Shown here: piece after piece, positions 8,746-16,999 of the stretch | Layout of the letters: each line of letters starts with the position of its first letter | How positions within the stretch are numbered: the first letter of the stretch is position 1 | NCBI RefSeq assembly: GCF_003999195.1 | Contig: NZ_RJVR01000057.1 | Span: 1 to 64,000 of the forward strand | Source of the DNA: Streptomyces soli | Lineage (GTDB): Bacteria; Actinomycetota; Actinomycetes; Streptomycetales; Streptomycetaceae | Length of the DNA: 64,000 nucleotides | Reading direction: 5' to 3' | Notes under the pieces: model-generated | Seen by the model: the letters and a program-made list of their open reading frames with translations, nothing else | The model's database searches: none | Told to the model about the DNA's origin: nothing | Made by a program: the position numbers and the translations under genes

Positions 8746-9375
8746 ATGACCAGGCGAGGACCACAGAAGTTCCCGGGCGCATCGCTGCGTTACTGGTACC
8801 AGGACGACTTCGGCGGCGACGCCATGGAGGTCAACGTCGTCGTCCTCCACACGACCGAGTGCCGGACCGTCCCGTCGTACGAAGGCGGCAGCAATGCGCC
8901 CAATCTGACGGCGGTCCCGGACTTCGGGGCGGAGAAGCTGAAGTGGTACCAGCACTTCGACATCGACATCTCGTCGCGCGCGCTGGCCAACCTGCCGGTC
9001 GGCGTGGAGACCAACACGCTAAACGTCTGCCAGGTCGAGCTGGTGGGCACCTGCGACCCGGGCCGGCATCACCGGTGGGGGGGGGGCAGCCCGCACCTCT
9101 ACTGGCCGGAGGCACCGGACTGGGCCCTGCGTGAACTGGCGCGGTTCCTGGCCTGGATGAGCGAGGAACACGACGTGCCGCTGAGCGGGCCCAAGGTGTG
9201 GAAGCCGTATCCCGAGTCGTACGGGGCCCACAACGGGGAGCGGATGTCGGGGCGGACGTGGAACGGCTTCAAGGGAGTGTGCGGGCACTGCCACGTCCCC
9301 GAGAACCTCCATGGGGATCCCGGTGCGATCGACTTCGCGACGCTGATCGCCTACGCGAGGGAGTACGCGAGTTGA
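8746..9375 (+). CDS. N-acetylmuramoyl-L-alanine amidase-like (PGRP-fold) protein
   Basis: A 209-aa protein resembling Amidase_2/PGRP zinc amidases that cleave the MurNAc-L-Ala bond. A strand ends in VVVLHTTE, whose His would be a zinc ligand, and a C-terminal HCHVPENLHGDPG block carries further His and the Asp/Gly typical of these enzymes. There is no signal peptide, so it may act in the cytoplasm or be of phage-lysin origin. A run of ten G at 9077-9086 encodes part of RWGGGS and could slip. GGACGGGG precedes the ATG. Confidence 0.75.
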   Translation: MTRRGPQKFPGASLRYWYQDDFGGDAMEVNVVVLHTTECRTVPSYEGGSNAPNLTAVPDFGAEKLKWYQHFDIDISSRALANLPVGVETNTLNVCQVELVGTCDPGRHHRWGGGSPHLYWPEAPDWALRELARFLAWMSEEHDVPLSGPKVWKPYPESYGAHNGERMSGRTWNGFKGVCGHCHVPENLHGDPGAIDFATLIAYAREYAS

Positions 9376-9529
9376 CGCTGCGTGACCCGGAGTGCGAGGC
9401 GCTCGTTGCTCACCACGGTGTGCGCCGCGGCGCGTCAAGGGAGGTGGGAGGCGTCACCCCGTTGAACGGGTGACGGATGGGAATGGGCGTACCGAAAGGT
9501 TCGAATATGCGGGCGAAAACCACCCTTTG

Positions 9530-9564
9530 GAGTGAACTGGCGCCAGGTAGTCGCCAGTTCACTC
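9530..9564. promoter_or_regulatory. 13-bp perfect inverted repeat before the LAETG surface-protein gene
   Basis: GAGTGAACTGGCG (9530-9542) is perfectly complementary to 9552-9564, with a 9-nt loop. A second dyad, ACGTAA-ATCA-TTACGT, follows at 9570-9585. Together they could be an operator or an mRNA hairpin controlling the downstream gene. The most upstream possible start (GTG 9532) lies inside the left arm. Confidence 0.5.
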
Positions 9565-10620
9565 TCAGTACGTAAATCATTACGTGCGTCAAGGTCGTCG
9601 CGAACGCGCTGTCCCCATCAGCAAGCGTCGACGACCCATGCCAGTTGGGGGTTTTCCACCTTGTACAGCACTGCCTTCAGCATGCCCGTCGTCGCACTCG
9701 CGGCAGGCACGCTCGCTCTGGCGCCCGCGGCCACCGCACACGCGACGGGGAACACGAGCAGCAGCGGAAAGGCCACGGCCGTTGTCCTGCGGACCGGGCT
9801 CGATGTCTCGCTGCTCAACAACACGGTCGACGTGCCGCTGAATCTCTCGCTCAACGACGTGCACGCGCCCGCCGACGCCGGCCAGACCGCCCTGATCGCC
9901 AAGCTCGACGGGGTCGACGGTGGCAAGCCGTTCAGCGTGGTGCGCGCCGACGTCGCCACCGCGCGGGCCACGGCGGACAAGCACAAGGCCGAGGGATACG
10001 TGAATCTGGTCAACGCGCAGGTCCATGTCCCGGGCCTGCCGCTGATCGGCCTGATCAAAGTCGGGACGGTGACGTCCAGAGCCACCTGCGAGGCCGGCAA
10101 GCAGCCGACGGCCGAATCGAATCTGCTGGGACATGTGGCCGTCCTCGGCAAGAGGGTGACGGTCAGCACGGGCGGTACGACCAAGGTCACGGTGCCGGGG
10201 GTCGGTGAGGTCCGGCTTGATCTGTCGAAGCGGGAGGTGACTTCGCGTACGGCGGCGGCCACCGCGCTCGAACTGACGGTGTCGGTCAACCCGCTCAACC
10301 TCAACGTGGCCGAAGTGAACGGGACGGTCACGCTGGCCAAGGCGACCTGCGAGTCGCCGAAGGCCGGCAGTTCGACGGGCGGTAGCTCCGATCCCAGCCC
10401 CGGTACGAGCACCGGCGCGGGAAGCGGCACCGGAACCGGCACTGGAACCAAGGCCAAGGCCCAGAACGTCGCCACCAGCGAACAGAACCTCGCCGAGACC
10501 GGCGGCAGCTCCGCCACCCCGTACCTCGCAGCAGGCGCGGCCGGCCTGCTCGCCATCGGCGGCGCCGTGGTCTACGCCGCCCGCCGCCGCAAGCCGGCCA
10601 CGGTGAACGTCCGGGACTGA
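9532..10620 (+). CDS. LAETG-anchored secreted surface protein (SCO1860-like)
   Basis: A secreted protein with a C-terminal sortase signal: LAETG at residues 320-324 of the longest reading, then a hydrophobic span and ARRRKPA, fitting class E sortase attachment to peptidoglycan. A Gly/Ser/Thr-rich linker (GTSTGAGSGTGTGTGT) precedes it. A signal-peptide core (VVALAAGTLALAPAATAHA) begins at ATG 9682 but has no charged N-region. A charged stretch (RRERAVPISKRRRP) lies just upstream in another frame, so a frameshift or an unusual start is possible. The start is therefore uncertain between 9532 and 9682. Function unknown. Confidence 0.8.
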   Translation: MNWRQVVASSLSVRKSLRASRSSRTRCPHQQASTTHASWGFSTLYSTAFSMPVVALAAGTLALAPAATAHATGNTSSSGKATAVVLRTGLDVSLLNNTVDVPLNLSLNDVHAPADAGQTALIAKLDGVDGGKPFSVVRADVATARATADKHKAEGYVNLVNAQVHVPGLPLIGLIKVGTVTSRATCEAGKQPTAESNLLGHVAVLGKRVTVSTGGTTKVTVPGVGEVRLDLSKREVTSRTAAATALELTVSVNPLNLNVAEVNGTVTLAKATCESPKAGSSTGGSSDPSPGTSTGAGSGTGTGTGTKAKAQNVATSEQNLAETGGSSATPYLAAGAAGLLAIGGAVVYAARRRKPATVNVRD

Positions 10621-10657
10621 CCCGGACCCCGGGGGGGACAGGGGGCCGGGGGGAAAC

Positions 10658-10693
10658 GTGGAGGGCGGCGACGTGTCCGGCGCCGCCCTCCAC
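10658..10693. terminator. Bidirectional terminator between LAETG gene and cobC
   Basis: A perfect 13-bp stem (10658-10670 with 10681-10693) and 10-nt loop between two convergent genes. It should stop both the surface-protein transcript and the long cobalamin transcript. Confidence 0.75.
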
Positions 10694-10705
10694 CACTACC
10701 GGTGT

Positions 10706-11746
10706 TCAGCCCACCAGCGCCTTGCCCAGCGCCTCCGCGAACCGATCCGTGGTGTCCCGGTCCCGCACGGCGACCCGCAGCCACTCCGGGCCCAGCCCAG
10801 GGAACGTATCGGCCCGCCGCACCGCGAAGCCGAGGTCCCGCAGCCGCTCGCGTACGACGTCCGCACCCGGCAGCCGTACGAGCAGGAAAGGCCCCGCAGG
10901 CGCGTCGCCCGCGATCTCCAGCCCAGCGAACTCCCGCAGCCGGGCGGCGAGATACTCGCGGTCGGCCGCGATGCGCAGCGCCGCCTCCGCCGCCTCGGCC
11001 AGCGCGGCGGACTCCACGCACGCCGAGATGGCGGTCAGCCCCGGCGTGGACACCGCCCACAGCGGCTGGGCGCGCTCCAACTCGCCGATGCGCGCCGGGT
11101 CCGCCAGCACGTAGCCGATCCGCAGCCCCGCCAGCCCCCAGGTCTTGGTGAGGCTGCGCAGCACCACCAGCCCGGGCAGATCGCGCCGCCCGGCCAGGGA
11201 CTCGGACTCGCCCGGGACCGCGTCCATGAAGGCCTCGTCGACCACCAGGGTCCGGCCGGGGCGGGCCAGCGCGGCGATGTCGGCGGCCGGGTGCAGTACG
11301 GACGTCGGGTTGGTCGGGTTGCCGATGACGACCAGGTCGGCGTCATCGGGAACCAGCGCCGGGTCGAGCCGGAAGCCGTCGGAGCCGCTGAGCAGCACCC
11401 GCTCGACCGCGTGGCCGGCGTCCAGCAGCGCCGCCTCCGGCTCGGTGAACTGCGGGTGCACCACGACCGCCCGGCGCGGTGACAACGCCCGGGCGAGCAG
11501 GACGAAGGCCTCCGCCGCACCCGCCGTCAGCAGCACCTCGCCGGGTGGCCGGCCGTGCCGTACGGCCACCGCGTCGCGCGCCGCCCGGCCGTCGGGGTAG
11601 GCGGCGAGCCCGTCGAGGGAGGCGGCGATGCGCTTCTTCAGCCAGGGCGGCGGCGTACCGGTGCGGACGTTGACGGCGAGGTCGACGAGGCCGTCGCCGA
11701 CCTCCTGGTCCCCGTGGTGGCGCAGATCGTAGCCGTCAGTGGGCAT
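10706..11746 (-). CDS. cobC: CobC, L-threonine-phosphate decarboxylase-type aminotransferase
   Basis: A 346-aa PLP fold-type I enzyme of the CobC/CobD(Salmonella) group, which provides (R)-1-amino-2-propanol phosphate for the corrin side arm or helps attach it. The PLP lysine is in SLTKTWGLAGLRIGY; GNPTNPTSV and VVDEAFMDAV are typical. It is the last gene of the cobalamin operon. Its start overlaps the cbiX end by 11 nt, where the cbiX product ends in a His-rich tail. Confidence 0.88.
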   Translation of the reverse strand: MPTDGYDLRHHGDQEVGDGLVDLAVNVRTGTPPPWLKKRIAASLDGLAAYPDGRAARDAVAVRHGRPPGEVLLTAGAAEAFVLLARALSPRRAVVVHPQFTEPEAALLDAGHAVERVLLSGSDGFRLDPALVPDDADLVVIGNPTNPTSVLHPAADIAALARPGRTLVVDEAFMDAVPGESESLAGRRDLPGLVVLRSLTKTWGLAGLRIGYVLADPARIGELERAQPLWAVSTPGLTAISACVESAALAEAAEAALRIAADREYLAARLREFAGLEIAGDAPAGPFLLVRLPGADVVRERLRDLGFAVRRADTFPGLGPEWLRVAVRDRDTTDRFAEALGKALVG

Positions 11747-12638
11747 GGTCGTGGTGGTGATGGCCGTGGGAGTGCGACGGGTCGTCCGGGTGGTGGTGCG
11801 GCTGCTGCGGCGAGCCGACCCGGTCCTCGAACCCCGGCAGCTTGATGCGGTACATGCAGGTGTCGCAGTTCATCCGCAGATCGCCCTTGAGCGTCTCCCG
11901 GTACCGCTCCATCACCAGCTCCGCCAACTCCGGCTCCGGCCCGATGACATCGGCCTGCCGCAGCGCCACCTCCGGGTGTGCCGCCCCCCAGCCCTCCGCC
12001 TGCTGGCGTACGCGCTCCGGCAGGATCCCGGTGAACAGGAAGTACGGCAGCACCACGACCCGCTTGGCGCCCAGCTTCGCGCACCGGTCGAGCCCCGACG
12101 GCACGTCCGGCGCCGCCAGCGACACGAAGGCGGTCTCCACGCCCGCGAACCCCCGGCCCTCCCACAGCAGCCTGGCGACCTTGCAGACCTCGGCGTTGGC
12201 GTCCGGGTCGGTCGAGCCACGGCCGACGACGAGCACCGTGGTGTCCTCGCGCTCGGCCAGGCCGACCACCTCGTCCAGCCGCCGCTCCAGCACCGCCAGC
12301 AGCCCCGGATGCGGGCCGAGGGGCCGCCCGTACGCGTACGAGGTGCCAGGGTGCCGCTGCTCTTCTCGGGCCAGCGCGGCCGGGATGTCGCCCTTCGCGT
12401 GTCCGGCCGACACCAGCACGAGCGGCACGGCGGCGAAGCGGCGGGCGCCGCCCTCCACCAGCTCGGCCACGGCGTCCGCCAGTGGCGGCGGCGACAGCTC
12501 GATGAAGCCGCCGCCGACCGGCAGCCCCGGATTCCGCTCACCGAGCTGCGCCACGAACGCGCGGAACGCATCGGCCCCGGCGTCGTCACGGGTGCCATGG
12601 CCGACGAGGAGGAGTGCGGGTGGTGCGGGCGGGGTCAC
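11736..12638 (-). CDS. cbiX: Sirohydrochlorin cobaltochelatase CbiX with His-rich tail
   Basis: A 300-aa class II chelatase that inserts Co(II) into sirohydrochlorin. It is the long, two-domain form: first half LLLVGHGTRDDAG and SAGHAKGDIPAAL with active-site histidines, second half VLVVGRGSTDPDAN. It continues with NCDTCMYRIKLPGF (CxxC) and ends in a tail with about ten histidines in its last 20 residues, likely metal binding. The GTG at 12638 has AAGGAG 8 nt upstream and overlaps the cobH stop (GTGA). Confidence 0.92.
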   Translation of the reverse strand: MTPPAPPALLLVGHGTRDDAGADAFRAFVAQLGERNPGLPVGGGFIELSPPPLADAVAELVEGGARRFAAVPLVLVSAGHAKGDIPAALAREEQRHPGTSYAYGRPLGPHPGLLAVLERRLDEVVGLAEREDTTVLVVGRGSTDPDANAEVCKVARLLWEGRGFAGVETAFVSLAAPDVPSGLDRCAKLGAKRVVVLPYFLFTGILPERVRQQAEGWGAAHPEVALRQADVIGPEPELAELVMERYRETLKGDLRMNCDTCMYRIKLPGFEDRVGSPQQPHHHPDDPSHSHGHHHHDHAH

Positions 12639-13231
12639 AGGTGATTCTCCTTGTTGGGGTATTCCGTATAGAGCAGGGCGTTGAGCGCGGCCGCGGCCAC
12701 CGCAGAACCGCCCTTCTCCGAGACATTGCTGACGGCGGGCAGGCCGGAGGCCCGCAGCGCCGCCTTGCTCTCCGCCGCGCCGACGAAGCCGACCGGCAGC
12801 CCGATCACGAGGGCCGGACCCGCCGCCTCGAGCGTCAGCAGCTCCTCCAGCGCGGTCGGCGCGCACCCGATCACCCATATGGCGCCGGGGCCCACCTCCT
12901 CGTACGCGAGGCGGATCGCATGGGCCGAACGAGTCAGCGCGGGGCCGGACTTGGCCTCCTTGAGGCGGCAGACCGCCTTGCGGGTGGTGATCCCCGAGGC
13001 CACCATCTCGACGTCCGCGACGATCGGCGCGCCCGCGAGCAGCGCCGCGTGCGCGGTGACGAGCGACGGCTCGTCGCAGACCAGGTCGTCCGCGTAGTCC
13101 AGGTCCGCGCTGGAGTGGATCACGCGCTCCACCACCGCGCGCGTCAGCGGCGGAAGTGGTGACGTGTCGAGCCGCGACCGCAGAATGCGGAACGACTCCT
13201 GCTCGATCGGGTGAACCGTCGTCCGGCTCAT
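12635..13231 (-). CDS. cobH: Precorrin-8X methylmutase CobH (CbiC)
   Basis: A 198-aa enzyme that moves the methyl group from C-11 to C-12, giving hydrogenobyrinate or its cobalt form. The catalytic His39 is in RVIHSSADLDYADDL, and ADVEMVASGI and GLPVGFVGAAESK are family blocks. It lies between the small ferredoxin gene and cbiX, with a 4-nt overlap with cbiX. Confidence 0.95.
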   Translation of the reverse strand: MSRTTVHPIEQESFRILRSRLDTSPLPPLTRAVVERVIHSSADLDYADDLVCDEPSLVTAHAALLAGAPIVADVEMVASGITTRKAVCRLKEAKSGPALTRSAHAIRLAYEEVGPGAIWVIGCAPTALEELLTLEAAGPALVIGLPVGFVGAAESKAALRASGLPAVSNVSEKGGSAVAAAALNALLYTEYPNKENHL

Positions 13232-13425
13232 CGGACTCCTCCGGTAAGGGTCGTCTCTTCAATGGCGTCGACCGGGCACACCTCGATGCACTCCACGCAC
13301 CCGGTGCACAGCTCCGCCAGCACGTGCAGCGTCCCGCCCCGCGGCCGGATGGCGTGCGTCGGGCACGTCAGCAGACACGCCCCGCAGCCCGCGCAGCGCG
13401 AGGTGACGCGGACCGGGGCCGTCAC
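13228..13425 (-). CDS. Small 2[4Fe-4S] ferredoxin in the cob operon
   Basis: A 65-aa ferredoxin with two CxxCxxCxxxCP motifs (CAGCGACLLTCP and CTGCVECIEVCP). It starts at GTG 13425, overlapping the cbiG/cobJ stop, and its end overlaps the cobH start (13231), so it is translationally coupled in the operon. It may pass electrons to a corrin-pathway step such as cobalt reduction before adenosylation by CobO; this is inferred from position only. Confidence 0.85.
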   Translation of the reverse strand: MTAPVRVTSRCAGCGACLLTCPTHAIRPRGGTLHVLAELCTGCVECIEVCPVDAIEETTLTGGVR

Positions 13426-15095
13426 ACCTGCCACCGGTAGCCGCGCGGGGTGACCATGCGGCCGGCGACATTGCGGGTGGCGGTGTTGCCGATGGTCACC
13501 ACGGTGACCATGTCGACGGTGGTCACGTCCAGCGCGGCCAAGGTCGTGACCTCGCTGCGCTCGTCGGCGCGCGAGGCCGCGTGGACCACGCCGACCGGGG
13601 TCTGCGGGGTGCGGTGGCCGGCCAGGATGGACAGCGCCTTGGGAAGCTGCCAGTCGCGGCCCCGGCTGCGCGGGTTGTAGAAGGTGACCACGAGGTCGGA
13701 CTCCGCCGCCGCCCGCACCCGCCGCTCGATGACCTCCCACGGCGTGTGCAGATCCGACAGGCTGATCGACACGTGGTCGTGGCCCAGCGGCGCCCCCAGA
13801 ATCGCGGCGGCCGCCAGCGCGGCCGTCACCCCGGGTACGCCCACCACGTCGATGTCGCCACTCGCCTCGGCCAGGGCGGGGGAGGCCATCGCGTACACCC
13901 CCGCGTCCCCGCTCCCGATCAGCGCGACCGCGTACCCCGCCCGTGCCTCGGCCACGGCCGTACGGGCCCGCTCCTCCTCCGCGCCCAGCCCGGACTCCAG
14001 GGTCCGGGTGCCCGGGCGCAGCAGATCCCGGATCTGGTCCACGTACTGGTCCAGGCCCACCACGACCGACGCCCGCCGCAGCTCCTCACGGGCCCGCGGC
14101 GTCACCAGGTCCCGCGCGCCCGGGCCCAGCCCGACCACCGCCAGCCGCCCGCGCGGACGCCGCCGCGCCACGGCCGCCGTGGCCATCGCCGACTTCCGCT
14201 TCTGGACCACCAGTTCACCGCCGGGCGCCGCCGCCAGCGCCGCCGCCTCCGCCACGGACGGCGTCCCCACCGCCGCGAGGGGCGCCGCCGACGGGTTCGG
14301 CACCGCGATGCCGGCCAACACCTCGGCCCCGTACGTCTCCAGGGGCACCCCCAGCCGCTCCGCCGCCGCCACGATCCCCGCCTCGTCCGCCTTGGCGTCC
14401 ACCGTCGCAAGCGCGGCCACCGACTTCGGCGACAACCCCCCTTCCGCCAGGGCAGTTTCAACGATCGCCAGCACCTCGTCGGCACGCACACCCCGGCTGG
14501 CCCCGACCCCCACCACGAGCGACGGCGGCCGCAGCACGGCGGTCCGGTCCCTCTCGGCCAAGACGCGGTCGGTCACCAGCAGTTCGGCCTCCCCGGCCGC
14601 CCCCACGTTGGGCGGAAGCGCGGGCAACGGCCAGATGGCGTCCGCCCGCAGCGCGACCGGCTCACCGTCGAGCATTGCGCGGCTTACGGCCGCCACCGCG
14701 CCCTCGACCGGCAGCCCGAGCATGTCGAGCCCAGCTGCGTCCGTGGCATCCGTAGCCGTCGTGATCACCGGCGCCGTACCGAGCACGTCCGACACCGCCT
14801 CCGCAAGTGCATTCGCCCCGCCCCCGTGCCCGCCCAGCAGCGCGACCGCGTGCCGCTGCGCCTCGTCGACGCACACCACGCCCGGGTCGGCCGCCTTGCC
14901 CTCGAGCAGCGGCGCAACGAGCCGCACCACCGCTCCGGTCGCCAGGAAGCACACCAACTGCTCACACTCGGTGAAGGCTTGTGTCACGGCCTCGCGGACC
15001 GGGCCGCCGTACAGCCGCGTACGGTCCGGCCAGGCGGCCGCGAGCTGCTCGCAGCCGCGCTGTCCCGCCGCGGTGGCGGATATCAGGCCGATCAC
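13422..15095 (-). CDS. cobJ: CbiG-CobJ fusion: cobalt-precorrin-5A hydrolase / precorrin-3B C17-methyltransferase
   Basis: A 557-aa two-domain protein. Residues 1 to ~310 are CbiG (FLATGAVVRLVAPLLEGKAADPGVV and GGHGGGANALA blocks), which opens the lactone ring and releases acetaldehyde. Residues ~316-557 are a CobJ/CbiH SAM methyltransferase (GRLAVVGLGPG, LIGSGDAGVYAMASP, FYNPRSRGRDWQL), which contracts the ring. The GTG at 15095 has GAAGGAG 8 nt upstream; the open frame further upstream is repeat and intergenic DNA. Such fusions are common in actinobacteria. Confidence 0.94.
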   Translation of the reverse strand: MIGLISATAAGQRGCEQLAAAWPDRTRLYGGPVREAVTQAFTECEQLVCFLATGAVVRLVAPLLEGKAADPGVVCVDEAQRHAVALLGGHGGGANALAEAVSDVLGTAPVITTATDATDAAGLDMLGLPVEGAVAAVSRAMLDGEPVALRADAIWPLPALPPNVGAAGEAELLVTDRVLAERDRTAVLRPPSLVVGVGASRGVRADEVLAIVETALAEGGLSPKSVAALATVDAKADEAGIVAAAERLGVPLETYGAEVLAGIAVPNPSAAPLAAVGTPSVAEAAALAAAPGGELVVQKRKSAMATAAVARRRPRGRLAVVGLGPGARDLVTPRAREELRRASVVVGLDQYVDQIRDLLRPGTRTLESGLGAEEERARTAVAEARAGYAVALIGSGDAGVYAMASPALAEASGDIDVVGVPGVTAALAAAAILGAPLGHDHVSISLSDLHTPWEVIERRVRAAAESDLVVTFYNPRSRGRDWQLPKALSILAGHRTPQTPVGVVHAASRADERSEVTTLAALDVTTVDMVTVVTIGNTATRNVAGRMVTPRGYRWQV

Positions 15096-15235
15096 TGTGT
15101 TGCTCCTTCGGTGGTTGTGCGGTGCGGCTGGTGCCGCCTGCGCCGGGGTTCGTTGCCACGTGCGGCGTCGTTGCGCCTGCGGCGGGCTTCCTCCCGCCCG
15201 CCCGCCTGTTCGCCGGCCCGTCGGCTTCTGGCCTC

Positions 15236-16999
15236 TCATGGGTGGTTGTTCGCGGTCGGCGGCCGCGGCCCTTCGGGTGGATCTTCTGCCAGAACAGGAC
15301 CCCCACCGAGCCGCTGCCGCGCGACAAGTTGAGAGGGTGCGCCGGGTTGCCCCCGGAAGCGACGAGAACACACGGGGGGCAACACAACGCCCCCGGTGAC
15401 GTTCAAGCGCTGAGGAGGCTGCCCGGTGGCGCCCCAGACCCAGGGCACAATCAGGCGCACCCGGCACAGGCCGCCCGGCCCGCTGCGCTCTGCAGTCGAC
15501 CTCGGGCTTTGGGAGAACGTTCCGCCAGGCGGAACCGGCTGGCACAACCCGGCCACGTGCCTCGGGCCGCCGACGCACCCCCGGCAACCCACCGTCGTGG
15601 TGCGAGCCCGTTCCCGGGTGCTGGTGGGTTGGGCCAGCCTCCCCCAAAGCTTCCTTCGGGAGGTGCCCCCACCCCCAGCTAGACGCTGGGAGGTGCCCCC
15701 ATCTCGCTTGCTCGCGTCAGGCGGACGGCCTACCCCCAACCCATCGGCAAGTAGGGGGTCCGCGTCCCCGGACCCGCCACCGTCCCGCGTACCCCAGAGG
15801 ACGAAGACCGGATTGGTCGCCGCAAGCCGGCTGACCTCACCCGGCAGCGGGGCGAGCCGCGAGGACTGCAACAGAACCCCCTCGACGACGAGCCCCGCAC
15901 CGGCAAGAGCCGCCCGGACATCCGCGACGCGGTCAAGCGCGGCCAGCGTCACGACCACGACCCGCCGCACCCGGGCAGCGCACGCAGCCACGATCGCCGG
16001 AAGGTCCGCACCGCCGCCGCCGATGAAAACCGCGTCCGGATCGGGGAGTTGGCCGAGGACGGCAGGGGCGGAGCCGTGCACGGCCTGCACGTCCACGCCG
16101 TGGGCGGCGGCGTTGGCCAAGACCCGGTCGACGCCGTCGGCGGCGCGCTCGACGGCCACCACCGCAGCCCCGAAGCGCGCGCATTCGACGGCCACCGACC
16201 CGGAGCCGGCGCCGATGTCCCAGACGAGGTCGCCCGTGCGGGGGCCGAGCCGGGAAAGCGCCAGCGCCCGGACCTCGTACTTCGTGACCATGGAGTCCCG
16301 GTAGGCAAACGCATCCTCCGGCAGCGCCCAGCCGGCAGGCGAAGGCCGCGGACCGGCGACCGTACGCGGCACCGGCGACAACACCCGCCCCTCATCGAGG
16401 CACAGGACGACGCTGACACCCACCGCCGACCAGTCCCGCGCTGCCGCGTCCGCCGGGGAGAGCCGTTCGACGGACTCCTCGGCCGTGCCGAGCGCCGCCG
16501 CGACGACCAGCGTCCGCTCGATGCCGGTGTCCGCCAGCGCCGCGCCCAGCTCACCCGGCCCGGCCCCCGGGCCGGTCAGCACGGCGGTCTTCGCGTGCGC
16601 ACGGCACACGTTGACCGCCGTGCGCGGGTCGCGGCCGTGCGCGCTGACGACGACCGCGTCGTCCCACGTCAAGCCGAGCCGTGCGAAGGCCACGGCCACC
16701 GACGGTGCCGAGGGCCGTACGTCCAGTGCCGCCGGGCCGAAGCGCTCGGCCAGGGCGCGTACGATCCCGAAGAACCCGGGGTCGCCGGAGGCGAGGACGG
16801 TCGCCGTGCCGCCCTTGGCGAGGTGTTCCTCGATGGCGTCCAGCGCGGGGGCGAGCGGCCCGAGGCCGATCCGCTGGACGCCGGGCGGGAGCGCGGCGGC
16901 GTCCAGGTGGCGCCGGGCGCCGACGACCAGGGTCGCGTCAGCGGGCACCCCCGAAGCCGCGGGCCCAGCAGCCGTACCCGTACCGATGACCGTGATCAC
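15236..16999 (-). CDS. cobL: Precorrin-6Y C5,15-methyltransferase CobL (CbiET) with repeat-derived C-terminal extension
   Basis: Residues 1 to ~405 form a normal CobL: CbiE methyltransferase domain (VITVIGTGTA, ASGDPGFFGIVRAL) and CbiT C15-methylating/decarboxylating domain (VWDIGAGSGSVAVECARFGA). Homologues I know end soon after NPVFVLWGTR. Here the frame stays open for ~180 more codons (about 15784-15239) through a hairpin repeat cluster and non-coding-looking DNA, giving a low-complexity tail. The GTG at 16999 overlaps the cbiD stop. The core is surely functional; the tail may be an accident of lost stop codons. Confidence 0.9.
   Translation of the reverse strand: MITVIGTGTAAGPAASGVPADATLVVGARRHLDAAALPPGVQRIGLGPLAPALDAIEEHLAKGGTATVLASGDPGFFGIVRALAERFGPAALDVRPSAPSVAVAFARLGLTWDDAVVVSAHGRDPRTAVNVCRAHAKTAVLTGPGAGPGELGAALADTGIERTLVVAAALGTAEESVERLSPADAAARDWSAVGVSVVLCLDEGRVLSPVPRTVAGPRPSPAGWALPEDAFAYRDSMVTKYEVRALALSRLGPRTGDLVWDIGAGSGSVAVECARFGAAVVAVERAADGVDRVLANAAAHGVDVQAVHGSAPAVLGQLPDPDAVFIGGGGADLPAIVAACAARVRRVVVVTLAALDRVADVRAALAGAGLVVEGVLLQSSRLAPLPGEVSRLAATNPVFVLWGTRDGGGSGDADPLLADGLGVGRPPDASKRDGGTSQRLAGGGGTSRRKLWGRLAQPTSTRERARTTTVGCRGCVGGPRHVAGLCQPVPPGGTFSQSPRSTAERSGPGGLCRVRLIVPWVWGATGQPPQRLNVTGGVVLPPVCSRRFRGQPGAPSQLVARQRLGGGPVLAEDPPEGPRPPTANNHP
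15628..15752. repeat. GC-rich hairpin repeat cluster A (in cobL tail)
   Basis: Several small inverted repeats of the type CCCCCAGC-n-GCTGGG and CTCCCGAAGG-like arms occur here. An 18-nt block, 15639-15656, occurs in reverse complement at 23968-23985 (cluster C). It lies within the extended cobL frame. Confidence 0.8.

Noticed and set aside
9498-9512. GGTTCGAAT resembling a tRNA T-loop
   Set aside because: No matching T-stem, acceptor stem or anticodon arm can be drawn around it.
15096-15620. Second cobalamin riboswitch before cbiG/cobJ
   Set aside because: I looked for the CCGGTG, CCCGCCACTGT and AGCCAGGAGAC elements on the minus strand and did not find them.
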